Assembly: GCA_016183935.1 (NCBI GenBank)
Contig: JACPDR010000030.1
Location: forward strand, 59,212-123,211
Length of the DNA stretch: 64,000 nucleotides
Source of the DNA: Caulobacterales bacterium
Lineage (GTDB): Bacteria > Pseudomonadota > Alphaproteobacteria > Caulobacterales > Caulobacteraceae
Reading direction: 5' to 3'
Shown: positions 19,019-31,413 of the stretch, piece after piece
How positions within the stretch are numbered: the stretch's first letter is position 1
How the letters are laid out: every line of letters begins with the position of its first letter
The notes under the pieces: model-generated
The model's input: the letters and a program-made list of their open reading frames with translations, nothing else
Told to the model about the DNA's origin: nothing
Databases searched by the model: none
Translations under genes and position numbers: made by a program

Positions 19019-20572
19019 TTGACCATCGCCAGAGTTTTCGGCGACCGCCGCCACGCCTGGGCCTTCTGGCTCGGCTGCCTGATCGTGACCGCCGGCGTGG
19101 CCCTCCATCTGCCCATGTACTGGATGGGCCGCCACATGGGCTTCCGGCTCGTCGGCATGCCTATGGCCGCGGGCCTGTGGTGGGGGATGGCTCTGATCCT
19201 CGTCGGCATCGCCCTCGCCGCCTTCGGCCTGCTGCCCGCGCACGAGGGCGAGGACGCGCCTCTGGAGGTGCTCGCCCCGCCCGAGGACGCGCCCCTGACG
19301 GGCGCCCACTGGGCCATGTGCGCCCTGCTTTCCGTGGCCCTGATCGTCGACATCATGAAGCCGGCCAGCCTCGGCTTCGTCATGCCAGGCATGCGCGCGG
19401 AGTATGGCGTCTCCGATTCCGTGGTCGCCCTGTTCCCGTTCGCGGCCCTGGCCGGCACCGTGGTCGGGTCGTTCGTCTGGGGCTGGCTGGCCGACATCTA
19501 CGGCCGCCGGGCTTCGATCCTGCTGTCTTCGGTGATGTTCGTCGGCACCTCCATCTGCGGCGCCATGCCGGACTTCTGGTGGAACGTCGGCATGTGCTTC
19601 CTGATGGGCGCCGCCGCGGGCGGCATGCTGCCCGTCGCCTATGCGCTTCTGGCCGAGATCATGCCCACCAAACACCGGGGATGGGCCCTGGTGCTCGTCG
19701 GCGGCATCGGCGCCATCGGCGGCTATTTCGCCGCCAGCGCCCTGTCGGCCTGGCTTCAGCCGGTCTGGAGCTGGCGCGTCATGTGGTTCTTGAACATGCC
19801 CACCGGCCTGCTGCTGATCGCCCTCAGCCCCCTGCTCCCGGAATCGGCGCGATTCCTCCAGCATGTCGGGCGCGGCGAAGAGGCGCGCGCCATGATGGCC
19901 CGGTTCGGAGCGCGGGTTCAGGCCGTCGTGGCGGCGCCCGTCGAGGAGAGCCATTCCCACCTCCCGCCCGTGGATCGCCGCCACCTGGCCATCACCATCG
20001 CCCTGACCCTTGCCGCCCTGTCCTGGGGTCTGGTCAATTTCGGCGTCCTGCTGTGGCTGCCCAGCGCCTTGGTCGCCGAGGGCCGCAGCGTCGAGGCGGC
20101 GTCAGCCCTGATCGCCAAGTCGACCCTGATCGCGGCCCCGACGATCCTGCTGTCGGTCTGGCTTTACAGCGCGTGGAGCACACGGGGCGCGCTGGCCCTG
20201 ATGCTCGGGGTCACGGCGGCGGGTCTGTTCTGCCTGCTGTTGCGCGGCATGGGCGTCGACGTCCTCGCCAACCCGGTCGTCCCGCTGGCATTGCTGATCG
20301 TCGGCTCCAGCGGCGTCATCGCGATCATCCTGCCCTACACGGCTGAGAACTATCCGCTGCGCATCCGCGGCCGCGCAACCGGCTGGATCGCCGGCTGCAG
20401 CAAGCTGGGCGGTCTGGCGGCTCAGGGACTGAGCGTGCTCGCGATTGCGCCTCCGCTCGGCGCCGCGGCGGCGGCCGTCGGCGGCCTTGCCGTTGTCTCC
20501 CTCGGCCTGATTGCAGTGGTGGGCCGGGAGACCCGTGGCCGCGACCTCCGGGATCTGGAGGATCCGCGATAA
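19019..20572 (+). CDS. MFS transporter
   Basis: A 517-residue major facilitator protein with about 12 helices and an unusual N-terminal pair of hydrophobic segments (residues 13-70) before the core. The loop 2-3 motif GWLADIYGRRASIL is the classical MFS signature. LPESARFLQHVGRGEEA after helix 6 and the second-half helices complete the fold. It resembles organic-acid/sugar symporters (AAHS or SV2-like). Pairing with a sulfatase suggests uptake of the desulfated product, which is inference. The TTG start has GGGGGA about 8 bases upstream, like its TTG-starting neighbour. Confidence 0.85.
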   Translation: MTIARVFGDRRHAWAFWLGCLIVTAGVALHLPMYWMGRHMGFRLVGMPMAAGLWWGMALILVGIALAAFGLLPAHEGEDAPLEVLAPPEDAPLTGAHWAMCALLSVALIVDIMKPASLGFVMPGMRAEYGVSDSVVALFPFAALAGTVVGSFVWGWLADIYGRRASILLSSVMFVGTSICGAMPDFWWNVGMCFLMGAAAGGMLPVAYALLAEIMPTKHRGWALVLVGGIGAIGGYFAASALSAWLQPVWSWRVMWFLNMPTGLLLIALSPLLPESARFLQHVGRGEEARAMMARFGARVQAVVAAPVEESHSHLPPVDRRHLAITIALTLAALSWGLVNFGVLLWLPSALVAEGRSVEAASALIAKSTLIAAPTILLSVWLYSAWSTRGALALMLGVTAAGLFCLLLRGMGVDVLANPVVPLALLIVGSSGVIAIILPYTAENYPLRIRGRATGWIAGCSKLGGLAAQGLSVLAIAPPLGAAAAAVGGLAVVSLGLIAVVGRETRGRDLRDLEDPR

Positions 20573-20579
20573 GAACGGG

Positions 20580-20777
20580 TCAACCGCCGCCGACGAACTG
20601 GACCACCTCGACACGGTCGCCATCCGCGATCGGCGTGGCGCCGTGCAGCGACCTCGGCACGATCTCCAGATTTCGCTCGACCGCCACCTTCCGGACGTCC
20701 AGCCCGAGTTCCTCCACCAACGCCAGAACCGTCGCCGCCGCGACTTCCCGCGGTTCTCCATTGACCTGAATACGCAT
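20580..20777 (-). CDS. thiS: Sulfur carrier protein ThiS
   Basis: A 65-residue ubiquitin-like protein that donates sulfur for the thiazole ring. It begins [12 protein letters not shown] and ends VVQFVGGG. The C-terminal Gly-Gly, adenylated and thiocarboxylated in use, is present with one extra Gly. It is separated from its partner thiG by 7.3 kb and is convergent with the MFS gene, 7 bases from its stop. Confidence 0.92.
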   Translation of the reverse strand: MRIQVNGEPREVAAATVLALVEELGLDVRKVAVERNLEIVPRSLHGATPIADGDRVEVVQFVGGG

Positions 20778-20807
20778 GACGCTACGTCAATCTCTCCGGC
20801 GGGTGGT

Positions 20808-20835
20808 TTGATTACCGCCACGCCTCAGCTAAAAG
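20808..20835 (+). promoter_or_regulatory. Possible sigma-70 promoter for aroQ-accB-accC-aat
   Basis: TTGATT at 20808-20813, 16 bases, TAAAAG at 20830-20835, ending 43 bases before aroQ. This is a moderate match to -35/-10 consensus in an otherwise GC-rich gap, read by eye only. Confidence 0.35.
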
Positions 20836-20878
20836 GCCGCTCCGAATCCGCGCGGCCGGATGTCATAACCTCGAGCGC

Positions 20879-21346
20879 ATGCCCGACACCCCCGTCCTCT
20901 ACGTCCTGAACGGCCCGAACCTCAACCTGCTTGGGGTGCGCGAGCCGGACATCTATGGGCGCGAGACCCTAGAGGACGTGCGGGCGCTGTGCGAACGGGC
21001 CGCCGACAGCGCCGCCGTGGTCTTCCGCCAGACCAACCACGAAGGCGAGCTGATCGACTGGGTCCATGAGGCGCGCGAGAAGGCCTCGGCCCTGGTCATC
21101 AACCCGGCCGGCTATGGGCACACCTCCGTGGCCCTGCTGGACGCCCTGAAGACCCTGAGCATTCCGGTCGTCGAATGCCACCTGTCCAATCCGGCGGCGC
21201 GCGAGCGCTTCCGCCACCGCTCCTATATTTCGCCGGTCGCGGCCGGCGTGGTTTCGGGCTTCGGCCCGTTCAGCTACGAACTGGCCGTCAAGGCCGCTCT
21301 CCGGCTGGCGCAGGAACACCGCGCCGTCGCCGGCCGTTCGGTTTAG
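20879..21346 (+). CDS. aroQ: 3-dehydroquinate dehydratase, type II
   Basis: A 155-residue shikimate-pathway enzyme. The start [15 protein letters not shown], the catalytic Tyr in [24 protein letters not shown] and the His in VVECHLSNP are all present. It is the first gene of the aroQ-accB-accC-aat run, the usual alphaproteobacterial order. Confidence 0.97.
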   Translation: MPDTPVLYVLNGPNLNLLGVREPDIYGRETLEDVRALCERAADSAAVVFRQTNHEGELIDWVHEAREKASALVINPAGYGHTSVALLDALKTLSIPVVECHLSNPAARERFRHRSYISPVAAGVVSGFGPFSYELAVKAALRLAQEHRAVAGRSV

Positions 21347-21365
21347 AAGGTAACAAGAGGCTCCC

Positions 21366-21872
21366 ATGGCCGATCCCAAGACGTCCGCGCCCAAGCTCAA
21401 GAACGACGAGATCGACACCGCCCTGGTGCGGTCGCTCGCCGACATCCTGAACGACACCGACCTGACCGAGATCGAGGTCGAGCGCGGCGATCTGAAGATC
21501 CGCGTCGCCCGCGAGGTGACCATGGCCGCCCCGGTGCAATACGCCCCGGCCGCCGCGCCCGCGCCCGTGGCCGCCGCCCCGGCCGCGCCTCAGGCCGCGA
21601 TGCCTTCCGATCCGGCCACCATCGTCGCCCGCTCGGGCGAAGAGGTGAAGTCGCCGATGGTCGGCACCGCCTATCTGCAGGCTTCGCCCGAGGCGCCGCC
21701 CTTCGTCGCGCCCGGCGACAAGGTCAAGAAGGGCCAGACCCTGCTGATCGTCGAGGCCATGAAGACGATGAACCCGATCCAGGCCCCGCGCGACGGCGTC
21801 GTGAAGGAAGTCCTCGTCGGTGACGCCCAGCCGGTCGAGTTCGGCGAGCCCCTCGTCCTGCTCGAGGCGTAA
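21366..21872 (+). CDS. accB: Acetyl-CoA carboxylase biotin carboxyl carrier protein
   Basis: A 168-residue carrier. A Pro/Ala linker (about 58-78) joins the N-terminal domain to the biotinyl domain. The biotinylated lysine lies in VEAMKTMN (about residue 133), with [17 protein letters not shown] as the family thumb region. The gene is 19 bases after aroQ and 4 bases before accC. Confidence 0.97.
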   Translation: MADPKTSAPKLKNDEIDTALVRSLADILNDTDLTEIEVERGDLKIRVAREVTMAAPVQYAPAAAPAPVAAAPAAPQAAMPSDPATIVARSGEEVKSPMVGTAYLQASPEAPPFVAPGDKVKKGQTLLIVEAMKTMNPIQAPRDGVVKEVLVGDAQPVEFGEPLVLLEA

Positions 21873-21876
21873 GCCC

Positions 21877-23229
<1,353 letters not shown>

Positions 23230-23233
23230 TCCG

Positions 23234-23929
23234 GTGGACGAGCCCGGCTTCAGCGCCAGCGGGCCATTCGGCGGCTTCGGTCCCGACCAACTCCTGAATT
23301 GCTACGCCACCGGCGTCTTCCCCATGGGCGAGGCGCGGGACGACCCCCGCATCTTCCTCGTCGAGCCGGAACAGCGGGGGATCATTCCGCTGGACGAGTT
23401 CCAGATACCCAGCCGGCTCAGGCGGACCGTTCGGAGCGGGGCGTTCGAGGTCCGGGTCGACACCGCCTTCGCCGCCGTGCTGGACGCCTGCGCCGCGCCC
23501 GCTCCGGGGCGGGAGGACAGTTGGATCAACGGGCCGATACGGCGCCTCTACGCCGAGCTGAACGCTCGCGGCCACGCCCATTCAATCGAGTGCTGGGCTG
23601 ATGAGCGCCTCGTCGGAGGCCTCTACGGCGTCACCCTCGGCGGGGCGTTCTTCGGCGAGAGCATGTTCAGCCGCGAGCGCGACGCCTCGAAGGTGGCCCT
23701 GGTGCATCTGGTGGCGCGGCTCAAGCGCGGCGGATGGCGGCTGCTGGACGCGCAGTTCCTGACCGCGCACCTCACCCAGTTCGGGGCCGTGGAAACGCCG
23801 CAGGCCACCTACCTTGAGCTATTGGCGACGGCACGGGAGGTCCGCCCCGACACACGGTCGCTGTTCGAGTCCATGACCGGCCCGGAGGCCGTGTTCTACG
23901 CCCTGCAGCCGACCACCCAGGCGTCATAG
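23234..23929 (+). CDS. aat: Leucyl/phenylalanyl-tRNA-protein transferase
   Basis: A 231-residue enzyme that adds Leu or Phe to N-terminal Lys/Arg of proteins for ClpS-ClpAP degradation. Typical motifs are [25 protein letters not shown] and [28 protein letters not shown], here as [10 protein letters not shown]. The GTG start lies 4 bases after the accC stop. Its 3' end overlaps the convergent DUF2155 gene by 34 bases. Confidence 0.95.
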   Translation: MDEPGFSASGPFGGFGPDQLLNCYATGVFPMGEARDDPRIFLVEPEQRGIIPLDEFQIPSRLRRTVRSGAFEVRVDTAFAAVLDACAAPAPGREDSWINGPIRRLYAELNARGHAHSIECWADERLVGGLYGVTLGGAFFGESMFSRERDASKVALVHLVARLKRGGWRLLDAQFLTAHLTQFGAVETPQATYLELLATAREVRPDTRSLFESMTGPEAVFYALQPTTQAS

Positions 23930-24576
23930 ATCGGGTGCTGCAGCCCGCTGACGGCGGGCGCTGAAGCGAACATCCAGCCGCGGAATATCTGGCGCGGCTC
24001 CGATGCCTGCAGGACCCCCCGCGGCTGAAGGCTGACCTCAAGATAGGCGATCGAGTCCTCGACCAGTTCATCGGACGCGGAAACCTCGCACGCCCGGGCT
24101 GTGAAGATCAGGGTCTTCTGGAAGCGAACCGGGCGACCGCCGACCTCGACCTCGAACCGCATCGTCTCGGCGGTGATCTTGTCGACGGCCTCGACAATGG
24201 CGACGCGGCGCCGCTGACGGCGTCCGGGAGGGGCCGCCGGTTCGGTCGGGACCTCGACGCGCTCCTCCGTCTCCTCCTCCGCGTCCTCGACCTCATCCTC
24301 TGCGTTCGTCGGGTCTTCCGCGATGACGATCACCGGAGCCGGCGGCGTTATGGCGACGGGTCGGGCCGGCGCGGGTTCCGCCTCGGGAGCCGGCTCCTGC
24401 GGCACGGGTTGGGCAGCCGGCGCCGGCGGTGTCGGCTGGCGGTTCAGCTCGGCGGTCGGGTTCTGCACCGGCTGGGCGTCCTGCGGCAGGTCATTCAGCG
24501 CCGACGCGACCACCGCGCCCGACGCGAGCAGCGCGACGGCGGTGACGCCGGCCACGATCGCCCCCTTGCGGGTCAT
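23896..24576 (-). CDS. DUF2155 family protein
   Basis: A 226-residue protein with an N-terminal signal/anchor (residues 5-25), a long Pro/Ala/Glu-rich low-complexity linker (about 30-125) and a C-terminal DUF2155 domain. The latter shows [28 protein letters not shown] and [11 protein letters not shown] ending in a terminal Cys. The function is unknown. The gene regularly follows NDUFA12 in alphaproteobacteria, and its ATG overlaps that stop here (ATGA), so a link to envelope or complex I biogenesis is only contextual. Confidence 0.85.
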   Translation of the reverse strand: MTRKGAIVAGVTAVALLASGAVVASALNDLPQDAQPVQNPTAELNRQPTPPAPAAQPVPQEPAPEAEPAPARPVAITPPAPVIVIAEDPTNAEDEVEDAEEETEERVEVPTEPAAPPGRRQRRRVAIVEAVDKITAETMRFEVEVGGRPVRFQKTLIFTARACEVSASDELVEDSIAYLEVSLQPRGVLQASEPRQIFRGWMFASAPAVSGLQHPIYDAWVVGCRA

Positions 24577-25022
24577 TCCGGCCGCCACGCTTCGTAGTCG
24601 CCGGTGGCGGCGGGACGCCGGCCCTCGGCGGCGAGCGACCCCTGCGGCCGCCAGGCCATGGGGGTGCCGGTCAGGTTCGGCAGGTGATCCTTCTCCCACG
24701 ACCGTCGCGGCAGCGGATGCTCGGTGGGCGGTTCGTCGTAGGTGTAGTGCAGCCAGCCGTGCCAGTCGGGCGGCACCTTCGAGGCGTCGGCGTAGCCGTT
24801 GTAGACCACCCAACGGCGGCGGCGGCCGTCGTAGCTGGTGGTGTCGCGCGCCTGATAATACCGGTTTCCGAACTCGTCCGTGCCGACCGGCTCGCCGCGC
24901 TTGGCGATCGTGAACAGCGTGCCGAGGGTCGCGCCGCTGGTCCAGCCGAAGATCTTGCCTAGCACGTCGGAAATCCACTCATTCAGGTCGCGCAAGGAGG
25001 CTGGCGACGTCGGCGCGATCAT
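24573..25022 (-). CDS. NADH:ubiquinone oxidoreductase NDUFA12 (B17.2) subunit
   Basis: A 149-residue accessory subunit of complex I shared by alphaproteobacteria and mitochondria. Hallmarks are GTLFTIAKRGEPVGTDEFGNRYY, RRWVVYNGYADASKVPPDWHGWLHYT and a Pro-rich tail, seen as DEFGNRYYQ and DWHGWLHYTYDEPPTE. The start has GGAG 7 bases upstream. It is divergent from the gene at 25167 and overlaps the DUF2155 start. Confidence 0.93.
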   Translation of the reverse strand: MIAPTSPASLRDLNEWISDVLGKIFGWTSGATLGTLFTIAKRGEPVGTDEFGNRYYQARDTTSYDGRRRRWVVYNGYADASKVPPDWHGWLHYTYDEPPTEHPLPRRSWEKDHLPNLTGTPMAWRPQGSLAAEGRRPAATGDYEAWRPE

Positions 25023-25166
25023 AGAAAGCTCCGGGCGACCCGTCCAGCGGGGCGCGGCGTCATCGCAACTCAACATCTTGGGGGTAACCTCGCCGCGAGA
25101 CGCCAGATTTATTGCGAAAGCCGCAAGGAGGGCTAGCATCGGCTCCAGCTTCGTCGAGACCGTCGC

Positions 25167-27569
25167 ATGCGCCCGCCGTTCCGCTTCGCCCTGCTTGCCA
25201 CCCTTGCCCGTCGTTCCCGGCGCGAGATCGAACGCGCGGACCGGCTCACCACGGTCCGCGCTCCGGAAAACTGGCCCGACGCCCAGGTCGAGGCATGGCT
25301 GGACTGGGCCGAGGCGGAGGGCTTCGATCCGGGCGGGGACGACCCGCTGGCCGAGGGCGCCGGCCGCTTCGCCGAGCAGCTGGGACTCGAGGGCGTGGCG
25401 GCGGACGAAGTCAGGGCGACGCTGCTTCTGGGTCTCGCAACACCCGCCGCACCTGTCGCCACCGCGCCGGGCCGTCTGGACCTGTCCGATCCCGCCGCGG
25501 GCAAGCGGCTGGCCGATGAAATGGCCGTTCGCCGCGCCGCCAGGCTCGCGGCGAACGCCATCGAGGCCGTCGCCGCCTCGCTCCACGCCGTCGCCGACGC
25601 GGTCAGCCGCTGCGAAGGGCCGCCGGGAGACTGCGCCGACCCCTCGCGCAATCCGGCCCTGGCGCGCGCGGCCCTGGCGGCGCGCCGGACCGGCGCGGCC
25701 GACGCCGACATCCTCCGAGCCATCGCCGGCGAGCCGTTCGAGGTTAGCCCCCTCGCCGCGCCGACCCTCCCGCCGATGGTGGCCCTGGCGGACCGTGACC
25801 TGATCGCCGCCGGGGCGCCCGTCGCCGTTCAGGCCGCCGGGGCGGCGATGGATGGGGATTTGATCGTAACCTTCGAGGCCGAGGCCGCCGAGGCCCTGAC
25901 GGCGCTCTCGGCCGCACCCGCCGTGTTGCTGTCCCTGCCCATGCTGCATGCGCTCGCGGGCGAGCAGTTCGGCGCCGCGTTCTCCGCCCTCGTCGGGCTG
26001 TGGTCGCGGGCCTACGCGGATGTTCCGTTCTCCCTCGGCCTCGGCGGCCTCGCCGACCTGGCGCTGTGCGGCGACTTCGAAGAGGCCGAGGCCCTTGCCG
26101 CCGACCTGGCGGAACTGGCGGCGGAGCATGGGGCGTCGTCGGGACTGTTCGTCGATGACGCGGAGGCGAGCCTGCGGCTGGGCCTGACGCCCCTGGCGGC
26201 GGCGGAGGCGTTCGAAACCCGCGACGGAGAGATGGCGCGGCGCCTGCGGCCCTCGCTGGCGCAGGCCATCATGGCGGCGGGCGGCGAGATCGAATCCGCC
26301 GAGCGCCATCTGCTGGGGCGAAGGACGCTGGCCGGGGCCCCCGGCGTCGACCACATGGCCCTTCGCACCCGCGGCCTCACCGACCTGGAGCTGGAAGCGA
26401 TCGAGGCCGCGCTGGCCCGGGTAGAGCGGCTGGAGGACGCCTTCCGCGCCCCGGTCCTGGACGCGGGCTTTGTCCGGGACGTGCTGGGCGTCGAGGATGG
26501 CGGCGACGGCGAGCTCCTGATCCGCCTCGGCTTCACGCCGGACGCTGTGGCCGAGGCCCAGGCCTGGGCCTTCGGACACGGCGACCTCTCCACCTGGGCC
26601 GACGCGCCGGAGAGTCTCCGGCCGGTGCTGGCGGACCCCGCCGCCCTGGAGGTCCGGCTCCGGGGCATGCTTGAGACCGCCAGCGCCGCGCCGGACACGG
26701 CGGCGACGCCGCTCGACTGGCGCGCCACTCCGGCCCAGGCTGTCCGCCTTCTCGGCGACGCGGCCCGCGCAGGACGCCGCGCCATACGGCTGCGTCGAGG
26801 CCCCGCCCCTTGCGGCCCGTTGCTGGACTTGCCGGAAGCCGACGCGCCCCGCGAGCGTCGGCGGGACCCCGAGACCCGGGCCGTGGAACGGGTGGTCGAA
26901 AAGGTCGTCGAGCGCGATCGCACCCGCCGCAAGCTCCCGGACCGCCGCAAGGGCTACATCCAGAAGGCCGCGGTGGGCGGCCACAAGGTCTACATCCACA
27001 CCGGCGAGTACGACGACGGCGAACTGGGCGAGATCTTCATCGACATGCACAAGGAAGGCGCCGCCTTCCGGTCCTTGATGAACAATTTCGCCATCGCGAT
27101 CTCGATCGGCCTGCAGTACGGCGTGCCGCTGGACGAGTTCGTCGACGCCTTCGTCTTCACCCGGTTCGAACCGGCGGGACGGGTCACCGGCAACGATTCC
27201 ATCAAGTCGGCGACCTCGATCCTCGACTACATCTTCCGCGAGCTGGGCGTTTCCTATCTGGACCGTCACGAACTGGCCAACGCCGATCCCGAGGGGCTGA
27301 ACGCGGACGGTCTCGGCGGCGGCGCGGGCGATGACGGGCCACCCGAAGCGGTGCCGGCGGCGCGGTTCATCTCCAAGGGCTTCGCGCGGGGCGCGGCGCC
27401 CGACAATCTGGTCGTGCTGCCGTTCGGACAGAAGCGGGAGCCCCAACTGGCCGCGACTTCGGCCAGCGAGGCCACCGCCTGCCCGGAATGCGGCGACTTC
27501 TCGCTCCAGCATCGCGGCGCGGGCTGGATCTGCGACACCTGCGGCGCCGCCCCGTCCATGCAGGGATAA
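25167..27569 (+). CDS. Class II ribonucleotide reductase-like protein with C-terminal TSCPD domain, catalytic core not recognisable
   Basis: An 800-residue protein. The C-terminal part (about 587-720) is very close to the TSCPD domain region of B12-dependent reductases (NrdJ): [49 protein letters not shown] and [14 protein letters not shown]. It ends with a zinc ribbon (CPECGDF and CDTCG, about 771-795). The first ~560 residues are Ala/Leu/Glu-rich helical sequence with few cysteines, and I see none of the NrdJ active-site motifs. A faint trace, TLAGAPGV in place of the NrdJ TLEGAPHL region, hints at decay from a full enzyme. A regulatory or non-catalytic role is likely. It stands alone, divergent from NDUFA12. 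Confidence 0.8.
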   Translation: MRPPFRFALLATLARRSRREIERADRLTTVRAPENWPDAQVEAWLDWAEAEGFDPGGDDPLAEGAGRFAEQLGLEGVAADEVRATLLLGLATPAAPVATAPGRLDLSDPAAGKRLADEMAVRRAARLAANAIEAVAASLHAVADAVSRCEGPPGDCADPSRNPALARAALAARRTGAADADILRAIAGEPFEVSPLAAPTLPPMVALADRDLIAAGAPVAVQAAGAAMDGDLIVTFEAEAAEALTALSAAPAVLLSLPMLHALAGEQFGAAFSALVGLWSRAYADVPFSLGLGGLADLALCGDFEEAEALAADLAELAAEHGASSGLFVDDAEASLRLGLTPLAAAEAFETRDGEMARRLRPSLAQAIMAAGGEIESAERHLLGRRTLAGAPGVDHMALRTRGLTDLELEAIEAALARVERLEDAFRAPVLDAGFVRDVLGVEDGGDGELLIRLGFTPDAVAEAQAWAFGHGDLSTWADAPESLRPVLADPAALEVRLRGMLETASAAPDTAATPLDWRATPAQAVRLLGDAARAGRRAIRLRRGPAPCGPLLDLPEADAPRERRRDPETRAVERVVEKVVERDRTRRKLPDRRKGYIQKAAVGGHKVYIHTGEYDDGELGEIFIDMHKEGAAFRSLMNNFAIAISIGLQYGVPLDEFVDAFVFTRFEPAGRVTGNDSIKSATSILDYIFRELGVSYLDRHELANADPEGLNADGLGGGAGDDGPPEAVPAARFISKGFARGAAPDNLVVLPFGQKREPQLAATSASEATACPECGDFSLQHRGAGWICDTCGAAPSMQG

Positions 27570-27633
27570 TCAACGATTATCCGCCAGTGTGGCGTGGGAC
27601 TTGCACCGCAGGGTGCGAGACACGGAGCCCGCC

Positions 27634-28125
27634 ATGAAGCCGATCCTGACCGCCGTCGTCATTCTCGCCGCCGCCACGGCGGCTCTGCCCGCCGTGGCCC
27701 AGAACGCGGGTCAGATCGCCCGTGTGCGCGGCGGCGCCAGCTGCGCCGGCTGCAACCTGTTCCAGGGCGATTTATCGGGCCTCCAGGCCCGGGGATTGAA
27801 CCTGAACGGGGCGCGACTGAGGCAGGCCGACCTGAGCCTCGCCGTCATGAACCGGACGCGCTTCTCCAACGCCGACCTGCGCGACGTGGAAGCCTATGGC
27901 GGGGTCTTCTCGGGCTCCAGCTTCGCCGGCGCGAACCTGACTAACGCCAGCTTCGTCGGGGCCTATCTGGACGGCGCGAATTTCAGCGGCGCGACCCTTA
28001 ACGGGGCGAATTTCGCGGGCGCGTCGCTCGAGCGGGCCACGGGCTTGAGCCAGAGCCGCCTCAACCAGGCGTGTGGCGACGAGGCCACCCAGCTGCCGGC
28101 CGGCCTGACCATCCCGCACTGCTGA
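27634..28125 (+). CDS. Secreted pentapeptide-repeat protein 1
   Basis: A 163-residue exported protein. A signal peptide (residues 1-22, ending AVAQ) is followed by GGASCAGCNL and then pentapeptide repeats of the A(D/N)LxN type (about 50-135), which fold as a right-handed beta-helix. The tail has QACGDEATQLPAGL and a terminal Cys. The CxxC at the repeat entrance and the C-terminal cysteines match the next gene, so the two are paralogues. Function is unknown. It lies 65 bases after the TSCPD gene and 75 before the second copy. Confidence 0.85.
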   Translation: MKPILTAVVILAAATAALPAVAQNAGQIARVRGGASCAGCNLFQGDLSGLQARGLNLNGARLRQADLSLAVMNRTRFSNADLRDVEAYGGVFSGSSFAGANLTNASFVGAYLDGANFSGATLNGANFAGASLERATGLSQSRLNQACGDEATQLPAGLTIPHC

Positions 28126-28200
28126 TCCGGTCCCGACACCGCCCTGCACCTTACCGCGATTTAAGTAGGGTTTGCCGGGGTTTGGAGGCAGAACAGCAAC

Positions 28201-29109
28201 GTGACCCAGATCGCTTCGCCCCTGATCCGCCGCCTCACAACCGCCAGTCTGGCCGCGGGCGCCGCCATGGCCGCCCTGATGGCCACGCCGGCCGCGGCCG
28301 AGATCCGGCTGCAGTACGGATTCCAGGATCGTGACGTGGCGCGGATGGTTTCGCTGGGCGGCTCCTGCAACCGCTGCGAACTGTCCGGCCGGGACCTGAC
28401 CGGAGCCGCCTTCCACGGCGCGACCTTCACCAACGCCACCCTGGTCGGGTCCGACCTGCGCGGGGCCGAGCTGATGGGCTCCAACTTCTCCGGCAGTGAT
28501 TTCAGCCGCGCCGACCTGGACGGCGCGACGCTGGCGGCTGCGAATTTCACTGACTCGGACTTCAGCCGCGCCAGCCTGTCCGGCGTCGATGCGTCGGGGG
28601 CGACGATGGTTCGCACCCGGTTCGCCCACGCCGACCTGTCGGGCGCGCAGCTGGTCAGCGTCAACCTGAACGGCGCGATCCTGAGCGGCTCCGACGTCAG
28701 CGGCGCCGAGATGGTGGCGGTGACCCTGGCCAATGTCAGCGCGCGCGGCACGGACTTTTCGGGTTCCGACATCAGCATGTCGAACCTCTCGAACGGCGAC
28801 TTCCGCGGGGCCGACTTCTCGGACGCGACGCTGAACGGGGCGCGGCTGACCGGCGGTTCCTTTGTCGGGGCGAACTTCGAGGACGCCGAGATGAACCGCA
28901 CCGACATCCGCGGCACGGACCTCTCGCGCACGCACGGGCTGACCCAGGAGCAGGTCGGGCGGGCCTGCGGCGACGCCGGCACCCGCCTGCCCCGCAATCT
29001 GAGCGCCCGGGCGTGCCGGGTCTCGAGCCTGCGGATCACGCCGCCCCGGCCGCCCGCCCCGCCGACTCCGCCCCGCCGCCGCAACCTCGTGGTCGCCAGC
29101 AGCGACTAG
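28201..29109 (+). CDS. Secreted pentapeptide-repeat protein 2
   Basis: A 302-residue paralogue of the preceding protein with a longer beta-helix. Signal peptide residues 1-33 end with PAAAE. GGSCNRCEL follows, then about 40 pentapeptide units (SGADF, NGAIL, RGADF types), then RACGDAGTRLPRNL and a basic/Pro tail. The GTG start is set by GGAGG about 10 bases upstream. A strong terminator follows. Role unknown; the secreted, cysteine-framed form differs from cytosolic Qnr/MfpA proteins that mimic DNA. Confidence 0.85.
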   Translation: MTQIASPLIRRLTTASLAAGAAMAALMATPAAAEIRLQYGFQDRDVARMVSLGGSCNRCELSGRDLTGAAFHGATFTNATLVGSDLRGAELMGSNFSGSDFSRADLDGATLAAANFTDSDFSRASLSGVDASGATMVRTRFAHADLSGAQLVSVNLNGAILSGSDVSGAEMVAVTLANVSARGTDFSGSDISMSNLSNGDFRGADFSDATLNGARLTGGSFVGANFEDAEMNRTDIRGTDLSRTHGLTQEQVGRACGDAGTRLPRNLSARACRVSSLRITPPRPPAPPTPPRRRNLVVASSD

Positions 29110-29116
29110 GAAACCA

Positions 29117-29140
29117 GGCCCCGCTCCGGCGGGGCCTTTT
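29117..29140 (+). terminator. Rho-independent terminator after the pentapeptide gene
   Basis: Arms GGCCCCGC and GCGGGGCC with loop TCCG, followed by TTTT. It lies between the pentapeptide gene and the convergent aspS stop. Confidence 0.85.
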
Positions 29141-29144
29141 CGTT

Positions 29145-30926
<1,782 letters not shown>

Positions 30927-31413
30927 GGTCGGTTCGTCTTGGAATACGGGCCGGGGAGGCCTCAAATCGGGAGGCCGGAAGGGCGCATTATCCCCCCCGA
31001 AAGTCAAGGTTCACCGGGTCGGATGGTCGAGATGGCCGGGGTGGCGCCGGAAAACTGCAATCCGGTCATGTGAAGTTGCCAAAGACCGTCGCGACCTGAC
31101 TTCAGGAAGTATGGCGGACGGATGCGTCAGTTTCGGTCGCAGGCGCGACGGCGGGCGGTTGTCCGTTGCTTTTCATGGATTTTCCGGCGGGCGGGGCGTT
31201 GGGAGCGCGCTTCGCCTCGACACCACCGATACGACCGATCGGCCAGGCTGACCCTCGCCCGGCCCGGGGCCAAGGGTACGGGATGACAGGGTGTGGGGTA
31301 CGGGATGGCAGGGTTTGGCAGCCCGGGATTGTCGTGTTCCGGCGTCCACAGACTCGGCGGCTTGTCCACCGCGGGGAGCGGAACCCCGGCGCGGGTCTGC
31401 TATGATGGATGCA
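30927..31413. other. Gap between divergent aspS and hdaA
   Basis: About 490 bases with no credible gene. It must hold both promoters. Visible items are a tandem near-repeat (GGGTACGGGATGACAGGG at 31274 and GGGTACGGGATGGCAGGG at 31296, period 22). There are also two DnaA-box-like words in the same orientation, GCGTCCACA (31342-31350) and TTGTCCACC (31362-31370), the second ending 43 bases before hdaA. Confidence 0.5.

Noticed and set aside
24573..27512. A 979-codon open frame on the minus strand spanning the TSCPD gene
   Set aside because: Only its last 149 codons (NDUFA12) are a real protein. The rest is antisense to the TSCPD gene, whose own protein has clear family motifs.
31274..31313. 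Tandem repeat as a CRISPR remnant
   Set aside because: There are only two units of about 18 bases with a 4-base gap, no spacers, and no cas genes in the window.
31127..31369. An 80-codon frame in the aspS-hdaA gap
   Set aside because: It runs through the tandem repeat, is Pro/Arg-rich, has no ribosome binding site and no recognisable fold.
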